In this document: in pieces, positions 1 through 6,267 of the stretch
Layout: each line of letters starts with the position of its first letter
How positions within the stretch are numbered: position 1 is the stretch's first letter
Source: an uncultured Erysipelotrichaceae bacterium
GTDB lineage: Bacteria; Bacillota_I; Bacilli_A; Erysipelotrichales; Erysipelotrichaceae
DNA: 16,922 nucleotides
NCBI GenBank assembly: GCA_902796525.1
Contig: CADBPB010000008.1
Span: 1 to 16,922 of the forward strand
Reading direction: 5' to 3'
Program-made: the position numbers and the translations under genes
Notes under the pieces: model-generated
Seen by the model: the letters and a program-made list of their open reading frames with translations, nothing else
Told to the model about the DNA's origin: nothing
Database searches by the model: none

Positions 1-28
1 AAAGGGATGATTTGGTATCATCCCTTTT
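1..28. terminator. Bidirectional Rho-independent terminator after the DMT permease gene
   Basis: An 11-bp perfect stem (1-11 with 17-27) closes a 5-nt loop. It lies 8 bases beyond the stop codon of the leftward permease gene. The right arm ends in TTTT on the plus strand. The U tract for leftward transcription would lie outside the window, so it could also stop a gene arriving from the left. Confidence 0.75.
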
Positions 29-35
29 CATATCT

Positions 36-896
36 TCATTCTTTATCCGCAAATAATTCGTTTCCGATGGAAGCCAGCAGGATCAGGATCGCTCCGATCA
101 GGCCTGTGATGCCGATCTTTTCATGCAGGATCAGCGCCCCGAACAGCAGGTTCAGCACCGGCTCGAGATAGCCCAGAACGGCGATGCTTTGGGCAGGCAG
201 GACATCGATGGAAGAGAAATAGCAGATATAGGCGACGCCGGTATGCAGGAAACCGAGGATCAGCACAAGGACCGTCGACAGCGTATCGTTCTCTTTCGGG
301 AAACCGGAATTGAAGATGACATACGGAAGGACGGTCAGTGCCGAAAACAGCAGCTGTATCAGGGTCTTTTCCAGCGCTTCGATCTCTTTCAGTTTGCGGT
401 TGCACAGCACCAGAATCACGAAGCCTACGGCCGCCAGCGATCCGTATACGATGCAATGGATATCCGTCTGGATGTTTCCTTCAAAGAGTCCGATCAGAAA
501 AGTCATGCCGAGAAAGGCGAGAACGATGCAGAAGATCTGCCTGATGTTGATGTGTTCCTTGTAGATCAGGGAAACGATCACGACCACGATGATCGGAGCC
601 ATATAGTTGCAAAGCGAAGAGATCGCGATGCCGTAACGGTAGCCGGCAAACAGGAAGACCCAGTTCAGTCCCAAAGCGATGCCGGAGAGCGCCAGCAGGG
701 GAAGATTCCTTCGGATGGCGGAAAGATCGATCTTTTCTTTACGCAGAAAGAGCGCTCCCGCAATAAACAGGGATCCCAGAAGGCCTCTGCAGAGTACGAC
801 AAATTCGCTGGAATACGAAATGAAATGCAGGAACAGTCCGATCGTTCCATAGAGAAATAACGCAAACAGATAACGCAGGATGACTTTGTTTCCCAT
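36..896 (-). CDS. EamA/DMT-superfamily permease
   Basis: This 286-residue protein is almost entirely hydrophobic. It reads as about ten membrane helices in two repeats, roughly residues 6-138 and 150-280, which is the two-EamA-domain layout of the drug/metabolite transporter superfamily. Each half carries the usual late-helix signature: a Tyr-Met-Ala-Pro stretch near residue 98 and a Gly-Tyr-Leu-Glu-Pro stretch near residue 243. The protein should sit in the cytoplasmic membrane and export or import a small metabolite. The substrate cannot be read from sequence, because DMT members move amino acids, nucleotides and other metabolites. It stands alone, divergent from the C39-like gene. The start codon has no Shine-Dalgarno; instead a TATAGT hexamer ends 7 nt upstream. 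A terminator hairpin follows. The family call is firm and the substrate is unknown. Confidence 0.9.
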   Translation of the reverse strand: MGNKVILRYLFALFLYGTIGLFLHFISYSSEFVVLCRGLLGSLFIAGALFLRKEKIDLSAIRRNLPLLALSGIALGLNWVFLFAGYRYGIAISSLCNYMAPIIVVVIVSLIYKEHINIRQIFCIVLAFLGMTFLIGLFEGNIQTDIHCIVYGSLAAVGFVILVLCNRKLKEIEALEKTLIQLLFSALTVLPYVIFNSGFPKENDTLSTVLVLILGFLHTGVAYICYFSSIDVLPAQSIAVLGYLEPVLNLLFGALILHEKIGITGLIGAILILLASIGNELFADKE

Positions 897-903
897 TGTC
901 TCT

Positions 904-909
904 ACTATA
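904..909 (-). promoter_or_regulatory. Candidate -10 element, near-leaderless start of the DMT permease
   Basis: TATAGT on the minus strand ends 7 nt before the ATG at 894-896. The intervening AGAGACA contains no good Shine-Dalgarno. Transcription starting 6-8 nt after the hexamer would begin at or within about one base of the start codon. I see no convincing -35. Confidence 0.4.
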
Positions 910-953
910 CACTTGCCGCGATAAAAAAGGGTAGATAATGACTCGAAAGAGAA

Positions 954-984
954 TTGTTCGATAAATGTCTCTCAATCATATAAA
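954..984 (+). promoter_or_regulatory. Possible promoter of the C39-like gene
   Basis: TTGTTC at 954-959 and TATAAA at 979-984 resemble -35 and -10 boxes, but the 19-bp spacing is long. Initiation here would give a 5' leader of about 75 nt containing the inverted repeat at 1003-1036. Confidence 0.3.
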
Positions 985-1002
985 ATGGAGACAGGGAGAT
1001 CG

Positions 1003-1036
1003 GAATATAGGACCAATATGATGCAGTTCTATATTC
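1003..1036 (+). repeat. Imperfect inverted repeat in the leader of the C39-like gene
   Basis: GAATATAGGAC (1003-1013) pairs with GTTCTATATTC (1026-1036), giving 11 pairs of which one is G-U, around a 12-nt loop. It ends 29 nt before the start codon. It is not a terminator because no U tract follows. It could be an operator palindrome or an mRNA leader stem. Confidence 0.45.
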
Positions 1037-1065
1037 GGTTATGATCGATAAAGGAAGCAGCGACT

Positions 1066-1923
1066 ATGATAAAAAAGATATTACTGGGAGTATTGCTGGC
1101 AGGGGTGATCGTCTTTTCTTTCTTCTTTTTTAAAGATGTGTTCTTTCCTGTGATCCTGGATGAACCCGCCGTGATCATGCAGGAGGCCACTGAAACAGAG
1201 AACGATCCGAAAGAAGAAACGGTTCCGCAGAACACGACAGAAACGACGGTCGCGACCGAACAGAACGGGATCGAACTGACCGTGAATGATCCAAACGAAA
1301 ACAGAACTTTATATCGGATGCTGGATTTCGACCGGCGTCTCATCTTGCAGGTAGGACAGCAGGATGAATATCTGTGCAGCATCTTCTGCCTGGCGTATGC
1401 CAGAGGGATCCTGGATGGCAAGACGGCGGATCCGTATGCCTACTATGACGGAGATGGAGCGGTCTGGCGCTGGGCGGATTTTGAGGATGTCGCTCTGTCC
1501 GATCCGCTGGAAAAAGTCTTGCAGAAAGCGTATGACGAGATCGATGCGGGAAGACCGGTGATCCTGTTTACCAGCGGGACTTATGCACATATTCCCGAAC
1601 ATGAAGAATACAGCCGGACGACAGGGGACCACTATGTCCTGCTGATCGGACACAGGATGGATGCCGATTACAGGAATCTGAAAGCATCGGACTTCTATGC
1701 GGCCGATCCGACCAGAGGCTACAGCGACAGCGAAGAAACGTTCATGCCATGGGTCGTCCTGACCGATGAAGCTCCGGCGCCGATCCGCAACGAATATGCG
1801 CTGTATGCGTCTACGGATCGGAACATGCATGTCCCGACATGCGTCGCTTATGCAGACAGCTGTACCTGGAATTCCGAACTGAAAAAAGAAATACTGCCCG
1901 ATTATCAGGAACAGAACAGATAA
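1066..1923 (+). CDS. Membrane-anchored C39-like (papain-fold) protein
   Basis: This 285-residue protein has an N-terminal hydrophobic segment (about 4-27) without a lipobox Cys, so it is probably an uncleaved anchor or a signal peptide. A low-complexity Glu/Thr-rich linker follows (about 38-70). The C-terminal domain (about 85-275) matches the peptidase C39-like fold: a Cys motif YLCSIFCLAYARG with Cys104 as likely nucleophile (Cys108 as alternative), GDHYVLLIGH with His189, and AADPT with Asp214. It is probably exposed on the outer face of the membrane. True C39 members cut double-glycine leaders and are fused to ABC exporters. This one is free-standing, so substrate and activity are unknown. 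AAAGGAAG about 8 nt before the ATG supports the start. A terminator follows at 1954-1984. It has no operon partner. Confidence 0.8.
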   Translation: MIKKILLGVLLAGVIVFSFFFFKDVFFPVILDEPAVIMQEATETENDPKEETVPQNTTETTVATEQNGIELTVNDPNENRTLYRMLDFDRRLILQVGQQDEYLCSIFCLAYARGILDGKTADPYAYYDGDGAVWRWADFEDVALSDPLEKVLQKAYDEIDAGRPVILFTSGTYAHIPEHEEYSRTTGDHYVLLIGHRMDADYRNLKASDFYAADPTRGYSDSEETFMPWVVLTDEAPAPIRNEYALYASTDRNMHVPTCVAYADSCTWNSELKKEILPDYQEQNR

Positions 1924-1953
1924 GGAGATCTTATCGCAGCCATTATCTATAAG

Positions 1954-1984
1954 AAACGCAGGTATTCCGCCTGCGTTGTTTTTT
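1954..1984. terminator. Rho-independent terminator of the C39-like gene
   Basis: AACGCAGG (1955-1962) pairs with CCTGCGTT (1970-1977) around a 7-nt loop, followed by a six-T run. It sits 30 nt after the plus-strand stop, and the T run overlaps the stop codon of the convergent phosphoesterase gene. On the minus strand the hairpin is followed by TTTCTTAT, so weaker leftward termination is possible. Confidence 0.8.
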
Positions 1985-2729
1985 AGTCGAGGATCTTCAG
2001 GGGTTCCCAGTTGAGATAATCTCCGGAAACCAGACGGTAGAGTCTGCCTTTGTAATTGCCCTGTATGCTGTCTTTGAAACGGTGCTGTCCATGGCAATGC
2101 GCATAGATCACCTGTTCGACGCGGTAGGCGGCAGCCAGGTCGGTAAAGATGCTTTCTTTCTCCATGACGTTGGTCGGGGGATAATGCAGAAACAGGATGA
2201 TCTTCGTATATCCTGCAGACATTGCCGCATCCAGCGATTTCCTGAGGCGTTCCGCTTCCCGTCTGACCAGTTTATCGGCATGTTCCTTTTTACTGTCGTC
2301 GTAGCCGATGATCTGTCCCTTCCGGTCGACATAGTAAGGTCCTTCGAAAGCATAGCCCTTCGTTGCGACCAGCGCATAGTCTTCGAATATTTCGAATCCG
2401 TCCTGCAGGAAAGTCAGTTCCGGCCGGAAGCGGTCATTGAGTTTTCTTGTCTTCTTGGCATCCCAGAACATGTCATGGTTGCCTCTGGTCAGGATCTTCC
2501 GACCGGGAAGATGCCTGATGTATTCGAAATCCGCCTCGCATTCGGCAAGATTCCTGCCCCAGCTGTGATCGCCGACCAGAACCAAAGTATCCTCATCGGA
2601 AATGAGTTCCTTACAGTTTTCCATCAGTCTATCTTCATGGCCGATCCATACCGGATCGTTCAGCTGCGCTTCCGCTTTCAGTTCCGACTGGAAATGCAGA
2701 TGCAGGTCGCCGATCGCATACAGGCCCAT
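1983..2729 (-). CDS. Calcineurin-like metallophosphoesterase
   Basis: From the chosen start this is a 248-residue soluble protein. The dinuclear-metal motifs appear in order: GDLH (Asp8, His10), VGDHSW (Asp54), GNHD (Asn84, His85), LHYPP (His182) and YAHCHG (His211, His213). All expected ligands are present, so it should be an active hydrolase of a phosphate mono- or diester; the substrate cannot be inferred. An upstream extension of 57 codons is open, but those residues look non-coding and cross the divergent promoter. The family should begin directly before the first strand, so I start at Met-Gly-Leu-Tyr. There is no Shine-Dalgarno. An extended -10 (TGCTACAAT) ends 6 nt before the ATG, which predicts a leaderless transcript. 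The gene diverges from the macro-domain gene across about 100 bp. Confidence 0.88.
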   Translation of the reverse strand: MGLYAIGDLHLHFQSELKAEAQLNDPVWIGHEDRLMENCKELISDEDTLVLVGDHSWGRNLAECEADFEYIRHLPGRKILTRGNHDMFWDAKKTRKLNDRFRPELTFLQDGFEIFEDYALVATKGYAFEGPYYVDRKGQIIGYDDSKKEHADKLVRREAERLRKSLDAAMSAGYTKIILFLHYPPTNVMEKESIFTDLAAAYRVEQVIYAHCHGQHRFKDSIQGNYKGRLYRLVSGDYLNWEPLKILD

Positions 2730-2735
2730 ATCATT

Positions 2736-2744
2736 ATTGTAGCA
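2736..2744 (-). promoter_or_regulatory. Extended -10 promoter, leaderless start of the phosphoesterase
   Basis: On the minus strand TGC-TACAAT matches the extended -10 consensus TGN-TATAAT in all but one base. It ends exactly 6 nt before the ATG (2727-2729), which puts the expected transcription start on the A of the start codon. Confidence 0.5.
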
Positions 2745-2798
2745 GTTTTGTTCCTTCGGCAGAGAAAGCAGACTGTTTTGTTCGCTATTGTGTTCGGT

Positions 2799-2804
2799 TA
2801 TAAT
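2799..2804 (+). promoter_or_regulatory. -10 element of the macro-domain gene
   Basis: A perfect TATAAT lies 25 nt before the ATG at 2830. Sequence at the expected -35 distance (TTTTGT region, about 2776-2781) is only weakly similar to consensus. It predicts a short leader with a poor Shine-Dalgarno (GAGATAAG). Confidence 0.5.
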
Positions 2805-2829
2805 AATAAAAGAATTTGCGAGATAAGAC

Positions 2830-3906
2830 ATGCCATTAGAAATAAGCAGAAACGACATCCGAAATATCAGAGCCGATGCGATCGTCTGTCCGACAGACAA
2901 TTCTTTTTCCGCTTCGGGCGGAACGGATCAGCTGATCCACGAGCTGGCAGGAAAACGTCTGGATGAACGCTGTGCAGAGATCGGCCATCTGGCGACAGGG
3001 AATGCCGTTGCCACGGAATCCTACGATTTCGGCAACTGCGCCTATATCATCCATACCTGCGGTCCGTACTATGAAGACGGCGAACATCAGGAGAAGGAAC
3101 TGCTGGCTTCCTGTTACCGCAAGAGTCTGGAACTGGCCAGTGCCCTGAATCTGGAATCCATCGCTTTTCCGCTGATCTCGTCCGGAACTTTCGCCTTTCC
3201 CAAAGGCGAAGCCCTGAGGATCGCAACCGATACGATCACGGGTTTTCTGCTGGATCACGAGATGCAGATCTATCTTCTGGTCTACGGCAAGGAAGCTTTC
3301 GATACCGCAAGCAGGCTCTATACCGATATCCATGATTATCTGGAAGGCATGCTGGCTCCGGCGTATTTGAGCAATGCCATGGAGATGAGCGTGCCGTCAT
3401 CCGCTTTGTACCATCCGAAGAAGAAAGCCAGGAAAACACAGTCGGCCGTGCCGAAAACAAAAAAAGAAACATCGATCATCTATCACGAAGAGAATCTGTC
3501 TTATAAAGAAGAAACGATGGAATCGATGGATCTGTGCGGCTTTGCTCCGGGCGTCCGTTTCGAACCGGATGAGTCTTTCTCGGAATGTCTGATCCGGATG
3601 ATCGACGAACGCGGACTGACCGATCCCGAAGTCTATAAGAAGGCCAACATCGACCGCAAACATTTCAATCACATCAAGAACAACAGGGACTACCGTCCGA
3701 AAAAAGAGACGGCCGTCGCACTGGCCATCGGCATGCGGCTGGATCTGAAAGATACCAATACACTGCTGGAACGGGCCGGTTTTGTCTTAAGTCAAAGTTT
3801 CTGCTTCGATCTGATCATCCGATACTGCATCGAACAGAAGATCTATGACATCTACAAGATCAACGAGATTCTCTTCGAGAAGGATCAGAAAACACTAGGC
3901 TGTTAG
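2830..3906 (+). CDS. Macro-domain protein with C-terminal HTH-like domain
   Basis: Residues 1-165 form a macro (ADP-ribose-binding) domain. The strand IRADAIVCPTDNSF places Asn24 where the NAAN-type motif sits. It is followed by SGGTDQLIHELAG (29-41), a TGNAVATESYDFGN loop (56-69) and FPLISSGTFAFPKGEA (113-128), the phosphate-binding loop. Residues about 170-245 are a charged linker. Residues 250-355 form a helical domain (SECLIRMIDERGLTDPEVYK, then ANIDRKHFNHIKNNRDYRP, then an LLERAGF stretch) that resembles an XRE-type helix-turn-helix, ending in the conserved-looking EKDQKTLG. Macro domains bind or hydrolyse ADP-ribose adducts; the tail may bind nucleic acid or a partner. I recall this macro-plus-tail arrangement from other gut Bacillota, so the fusion is probably not unique. 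The vWA gene follows after a terminator-like hairpin. Confidence 0.88.
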   Translation: MPLEISRNDIRNIRADAIVCPTDNSFSASGGTDQLIHELAGKRLDERCAEIGHLATGNAVATESYDFGNCAYIIHTCGPYYEDGEHQEKELLASCYRKSLELASALNLESIAFPLISSGTFAFPKGEALRIATDTITGFLLDHEMQIYLLVYGKEAFDTASRLYTDIHDYLEGMLAPAYLSNAMEMSVPSSALYHPKKKARKTQSAVPKTKKETSIIYHEENLSYKEETMESMDLCGFAPGVRFEPDESFSECLIRMIDERGLTDPEVYKKANIDRKHFNHIKNNRDYRPKKETAVALAIGMRLDLKDTNTLLERAGFVLSQSFCFDLIIRYCIEQKIYDIYKINEILFEKDQKTLGC

Positions 3907-3910
3907 AAAT

Positions 3911-3938
3911 GTCGTCTGTCAGACGACCTTTTCTTTTT
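3911..3938 (+). terminator. Rho-independent terminator after the macro-domain gene
   Basis: GTCGTCT (3911-3917) pairs with AGACGAC (3921-3927) around a 3-nt loop, followed by TTTTCTTTTT. It starts 5 nt after the stop codon. It lies between the macro and vWA genes, so the vWA gene needs readthrough or its own promoter; I see no strong promoter in 3939-3986. Confidence 0.75.
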
Positions 3939-3986
3939 CCGCATCGGGTAAGATGACATCGTAGAGATACGAAGGAGGAAAAGAAA

Positions 3987-4628
3987 ATGAAGAAAGATCT
4001 GACAGAACTGGTATTTATATTGGATCGCAGCGGTTCCATGCATGGATTGGAGGCTGATACGGTCGGGGGTTTCAATTCATTCATAGAGAAACAGAAAGAT
4101 GTCGATGGCGAATGCCTGGTATCGACCGTCCTGTTCAACAGCCGCAGCGAAGTCCTCTATGACCGGATCCCCTTGAGAGAGATCCCGGAAATGACCAGGA
4201 AGGAATATGTGCCTTCCGGCAGTACGGCGCTGATCGATGCGATGGGAGATGCCATCCATCATATCCGCAATGTCCACAAGTACATCCGCAAGGAAGACGT
4301 GCCGGAACATACGATTTTCGTCATCATCACGGATGGACAGGAAAACGATTCGCATCGCTATTCTTCGGATGAAGTCAAGAAAATGGTTTCCCAACAGAAG
4401 GAAAAGGATTGGGAGTTTCTGTTCCTGGGAGCCAATATCGATGCCGTAGAGACGGCAAAACATTATGGGATCTCAGCTGACAGGGCAACCAATTATGTCT
4501 GCGATGCGCAGGGAACGGAAGTCAACTACAAATCGCTCAGCAAAGCTGTCGGCAAGTTCCGTAAAGCGGGAGTCATCCAGGAAGACTGGGATGCGGAGAT
4601 CTGTGCGGACTACGAAGCGCGGAAATAA
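3987..4628 (+). CDS. vWA-domain protein (TerY-like)
   Basis: This 213-residue protein is a single von Willebrand factor A domain with no signal peptide or membrane segment, so it should be cytoplasmic. The metal-ion-dependent adhesion site is complete: DRSGSM gives Asp13, Ser15 and Ser17 (DxSxS), GSTAL gives Thr80, and ITDGQEND gives Asp116. It should bind Mg2+ or Mn2+ and mediate a protein-protein contact. Length and the GSTALIDAMGDAI stretch recall TerY-type stand-alone vWA proteins, which established comparative-genomics work links to chemical-stress and tellurite-type systems; no TerD or kinase gene is visible here. CGAAGGAGG shortly before the ATG is a strong ribosome binding site. The gene follows the macro gene by 80 bp with a hairpin between. 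The vWA call is firm; the pathway is inference. Confidence 0.9.
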   Translation: MKKDLTELVFILDRSGSMHGLEADTVGGFNSFIEKQKDVDGECLVSTVLFNSRSEVLYDRIPLREIPEMTRKEYVPSGSTALIDAMGDAIHHIRNVHKYIRKEDVPEHTIFVIITDGQENDSHRYSSDEVKKMVSQQKEKDWEFLFLGANIDAVETAKHYGISADRATNYVCDAQGTEVNYKSLSKAVGKFRKAGVIQEDWDAEICADYEARK

Positions 4629-4641
4629 TCACTCTCTCCTG

Positions 4642-4673
4642 AAAAAAGCTCCGGATCGTTCCGGAGCTTTTTC
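4642..4673. terminator. Bidirectional Rho-independent terminator
   Basis: A 13-bp perfect stem (4643-4655 with 4660-4672) with core GCTCCGGA / TCCGGAGC and a 4-nt loop is flanked by A6 on the left and T5 on the right. It serves both the vWA gene (rightward) and the cca-membrane-protein pair (leftward). Confidence 0.92.
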
Positions 4674-4678
4674 ATGCA

Positions 4679-5062
4679 TTATTTCTGTTTTTTCTTTGGC
4701 TTATACAGAAGCAGACACAAAAGATCCAGGACTGCCATGACGATCATGATGATGCCCAGGATGTAGACAAAATCGTTTTTCCCTGCATAATTCATGGTAA
4801 GATCGCCTGCCAGTATCTCCAGCAGCATCACAAAGAACAGAAGGCCTTTGCTGGAAAAGATGATCCCGAACATGCAGTTGATGAGATTGATGCCGGGAAC
4901 GATATAGATGCACAGCCGCAGCAAAGTTGCCGTCGCATCCGTTTTGGCCAGTATCCTCATGATGACCGGGTCCGTCTCGAAATGATAGGCAAACGCAAAA
5001 TAGGCGATCACCGCCATGAACAGCTGCAGGATCGAGATGTAGCCGATCGTCTTCTTGCTCAT
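4679..5062 (-). CDS. Small four-helix membrane protein, function unknown
   Basis: This 127-residue protein has four likely membrane segments, near residues 5-26, 45-64, 68-87 and 96-119, and a lysine-rich tail (KPKKKQK) that should face the cytoplasm. I do not recognise a family. Its start codon overlaps the cca stop codon as ATGA (5059-5062), so it is almost certainly cotranscribed with cca and may be translated by coupling. It ends next to the terminator at 4642-4673. Nothing in the sequence links it to tRNA maturation; operon position is the only clue. Codon use matches the neighbours, which supports a real gene. Confidence 0.8.
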   Translation of the reverse strand: MSKKTIGYISILQLFMAVIAYFAFAYHFETDPVIMRILAKTDATATLLRLCIYIVPGINLINCMFGIIFSSKGLLFFVMLLEILAGDLTMNYAGKNDFVYILGIIMIVMAVLDLLCLLLYKPKKKQK

Positions 5063-6192
5063 ACTGCTATTGTATGGCTTGTCAGGTATTTTTGCAAAGC
5101 TTCTTTATCGTTCTTCAGTTCCTGCCGATGGACCAGGTCGGTCAGCGTTTTCTTGACAAGCCCGATTTCCTTGTTTCTGTAGCCGTAGCTGGCGATTGTA
5201 TCGCCATCGATCTGAAGCTGGTCCAAAATGATCATATATTCTTTCAGTTTTTCATACCGTTCCCGCAGATCCGCATGATGATATTCCATCAGGAAAGCCA
5301 GGCATTCGTTCTGATACGGATTGGACAATGTCCTGACAAAAGCATCGTCATTGCCGATATCGGCTTTCGTCGCTTCGATCAGCGTCCTGACCAGGGCGAT
5401 CTCTTCTGCGGAATACTTCAGTTTTTTCAAATCGTTGTCTTCGTTGTCTTTCAGAAGATAGGCCAAAGCGAACAGCGGCTGCGAGAAATCGTTCCGTTTC
5501 CGGGCGATTGGTCTGATTTTCATGAAGGTATCGAACACATCCAGGTATTCGTTGATGATACGGAAGGCTTCAGGGGAAGCCAGGATCTGCAGCAGTTCCG
5601 CCCGTTTCCTTTCGCTGGAAACATGTTTCAGAAGATCTTTGCATTCATGGATGGCTTTCGCGGTCTTTTCTTCGATCTGAAAGTCCAGTTTCGCCGCGAA
5701 GCGCAGCGCCCGCAGGATGCGCAAGGCATCTTCTTCAAAACGCTCGTACGGATCTCCGACCGTTCGGATCAGCTTGTTATGCAGATCGTCCATGCCTTTG
5801 AAGAGATCGATGACTTTGCCTTCGTGATCCAGGCACATGGCATTGACCGTGAAATCGCGGCGTTTGAGATCTTCCTTGAGATCCGCCGTAAACGAAACAG
5901 TATCCGGATGACGGTGGTCATGATAGTCGGATTCGAAACGGTACGGGGTAACATCGATCTTTTCTTCGCCGATCAGGATCGTCACCGTGCCATGTTTCTT
6001 GCCGACATCATAAAAACGGTAATCCCTGAAGATCTCTTTGATGGCATCGGGATCGGCCGAAGTCGTGACATCATAGTCGTCGCTTTCAATGCCCAGAAGA
6101 TGGTTTCTGACCGCTCCTCCTACCAGATAGGCGTCCTGTCCATGACTGATCAGTTCATTCAGAACGGTGTATACCGCATTCGATAACTGCAT
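5059..6192 (-). CDS. cca: CCA tRNA nucleotidyltransferase
   Basis: This 377-residue enzyme adds or repairs the 3' CCA end of tRNAs without a nucleic-acid template. Class II signatures are clear: YLVGGAVRNHLLG (22-34), the catalytic DYD at Asp39/Asp41 followed by VTTSADP, the RRD of motif B at 111-113 (RRDFTVNAM), and the nucleotide-selecting EDALR at 154-158 within RFEEDALRILRALRFAAKL, then ERKRAEL (194-200). All templating residues are there, so full CCA addition is likely, although separate A- or CC-adding enzymes can look similar. The C-terminal body (about 210-377) is helical. There is no Shine-Dalgarno: TATAAT ends exactly 6 nt before the ATG, predicting a leaderless mRNA. A small membrane-protein gene overlaps its stop. 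It diverges from pnp over a 75-bp AT-rich gap. Confidence 0.95.
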   Translation of the reverse strand: MQLSNAVYTVLNELISHGQDAYLVGGAVRNHLLGIESDDYDVTTSADPDAIKEIFRDYRFYDVGKKHGTVTILIGEEKIDVTPYRFESDYHDHRHPDTVSFTADLKEDLKRRDFTVNAMCLDHEGKVIDLFKGMDDLHNKLIRTVGDPYERFEEDALRILRALRFAAKLDFQIEEKTAKAIHECKDLLKHVSSERKRAELLQILASPEAFRIINEYLDVFDTFMKIRPIARKRNDFSQPLFALAYLLKDNEDNDLKKLKYSAEEIALVRTLIEATKADIGNDDAFVRTLSNPYQNECLAFLMEYHHADLRERYEKLKEYMIILDQLQIDGDTIASYGYRNKEIGLVKKTLTDLVHRQELKNDKEALQKYLTSHTIAV

Positions 6193-6198
6193 ATATTT

Positions 6199-6204
6199 AT
6201 TATA
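6199..6204 (-). promoter_or_regulatory. -10 element, leaderless start of cca
   Basis: A perfect TATAAT on the minus strand is followed by AAATAT and then the ATG at 6190-6192. The expected transcription start is the A of ATG, and no Shine-Dalgarno is present. The -35 is weak within an A-rich stretch. Confidence 0.6.
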
Positions 6205-6209
6205 TCTTT

Positions 6210-6238
6210 TTTACTTTTTTGAATGATAGTGATAGAAT
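6210..6238 (+). promoter_or_regulatory. Sigma-A-type promoter of pnp
   Basis: TTTACT (6210-6215), a 17-bp spacer and TAGAAT (6233-6238) give 4/6 and 5/6 matches to consensus. The start would fall near 6245, leaving a leader of about 23 nt with a purine-rich but imperfect ribosome binding site (AAGAAAGAGAG). The -35 nearly abuts the divergent cca -10. Confidence 0.6.
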
Positions 6239-6267
6239 AGTAACGTTTAACAAGAAAGAGAGAAAAG

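Noticed and set aside
123..860. 245-codon plus-strand frame antisense to the DMT permease
   Set aside because: Gln/Asp/Arg-rich composition with no fold-like pattern, no ribosome binding site, and lies within a clear EamA permease gene.
2730..2900. 57-codon N-terminal extension of the phosphoesterase
   Set aside because: It crosses the divergent promoter region and overlaps the macro gene. The family starts with the first beta strand at the chosen Met.
2082..2966. 294-codon plus-strand frame across the phosphoesterase and macro gene start
   Set aside because: It overlaps the real genes on both sides in the wrong frame and has no family features.
5074..6186. 370-codon open frame on the plus strand, antisense to cca
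   Set aside because: The cca protein on the minus strand has all family motifs. The antisense frame has no recognisable domain and stays open because cca rarely uses the codons that would read as stops on the other strand.
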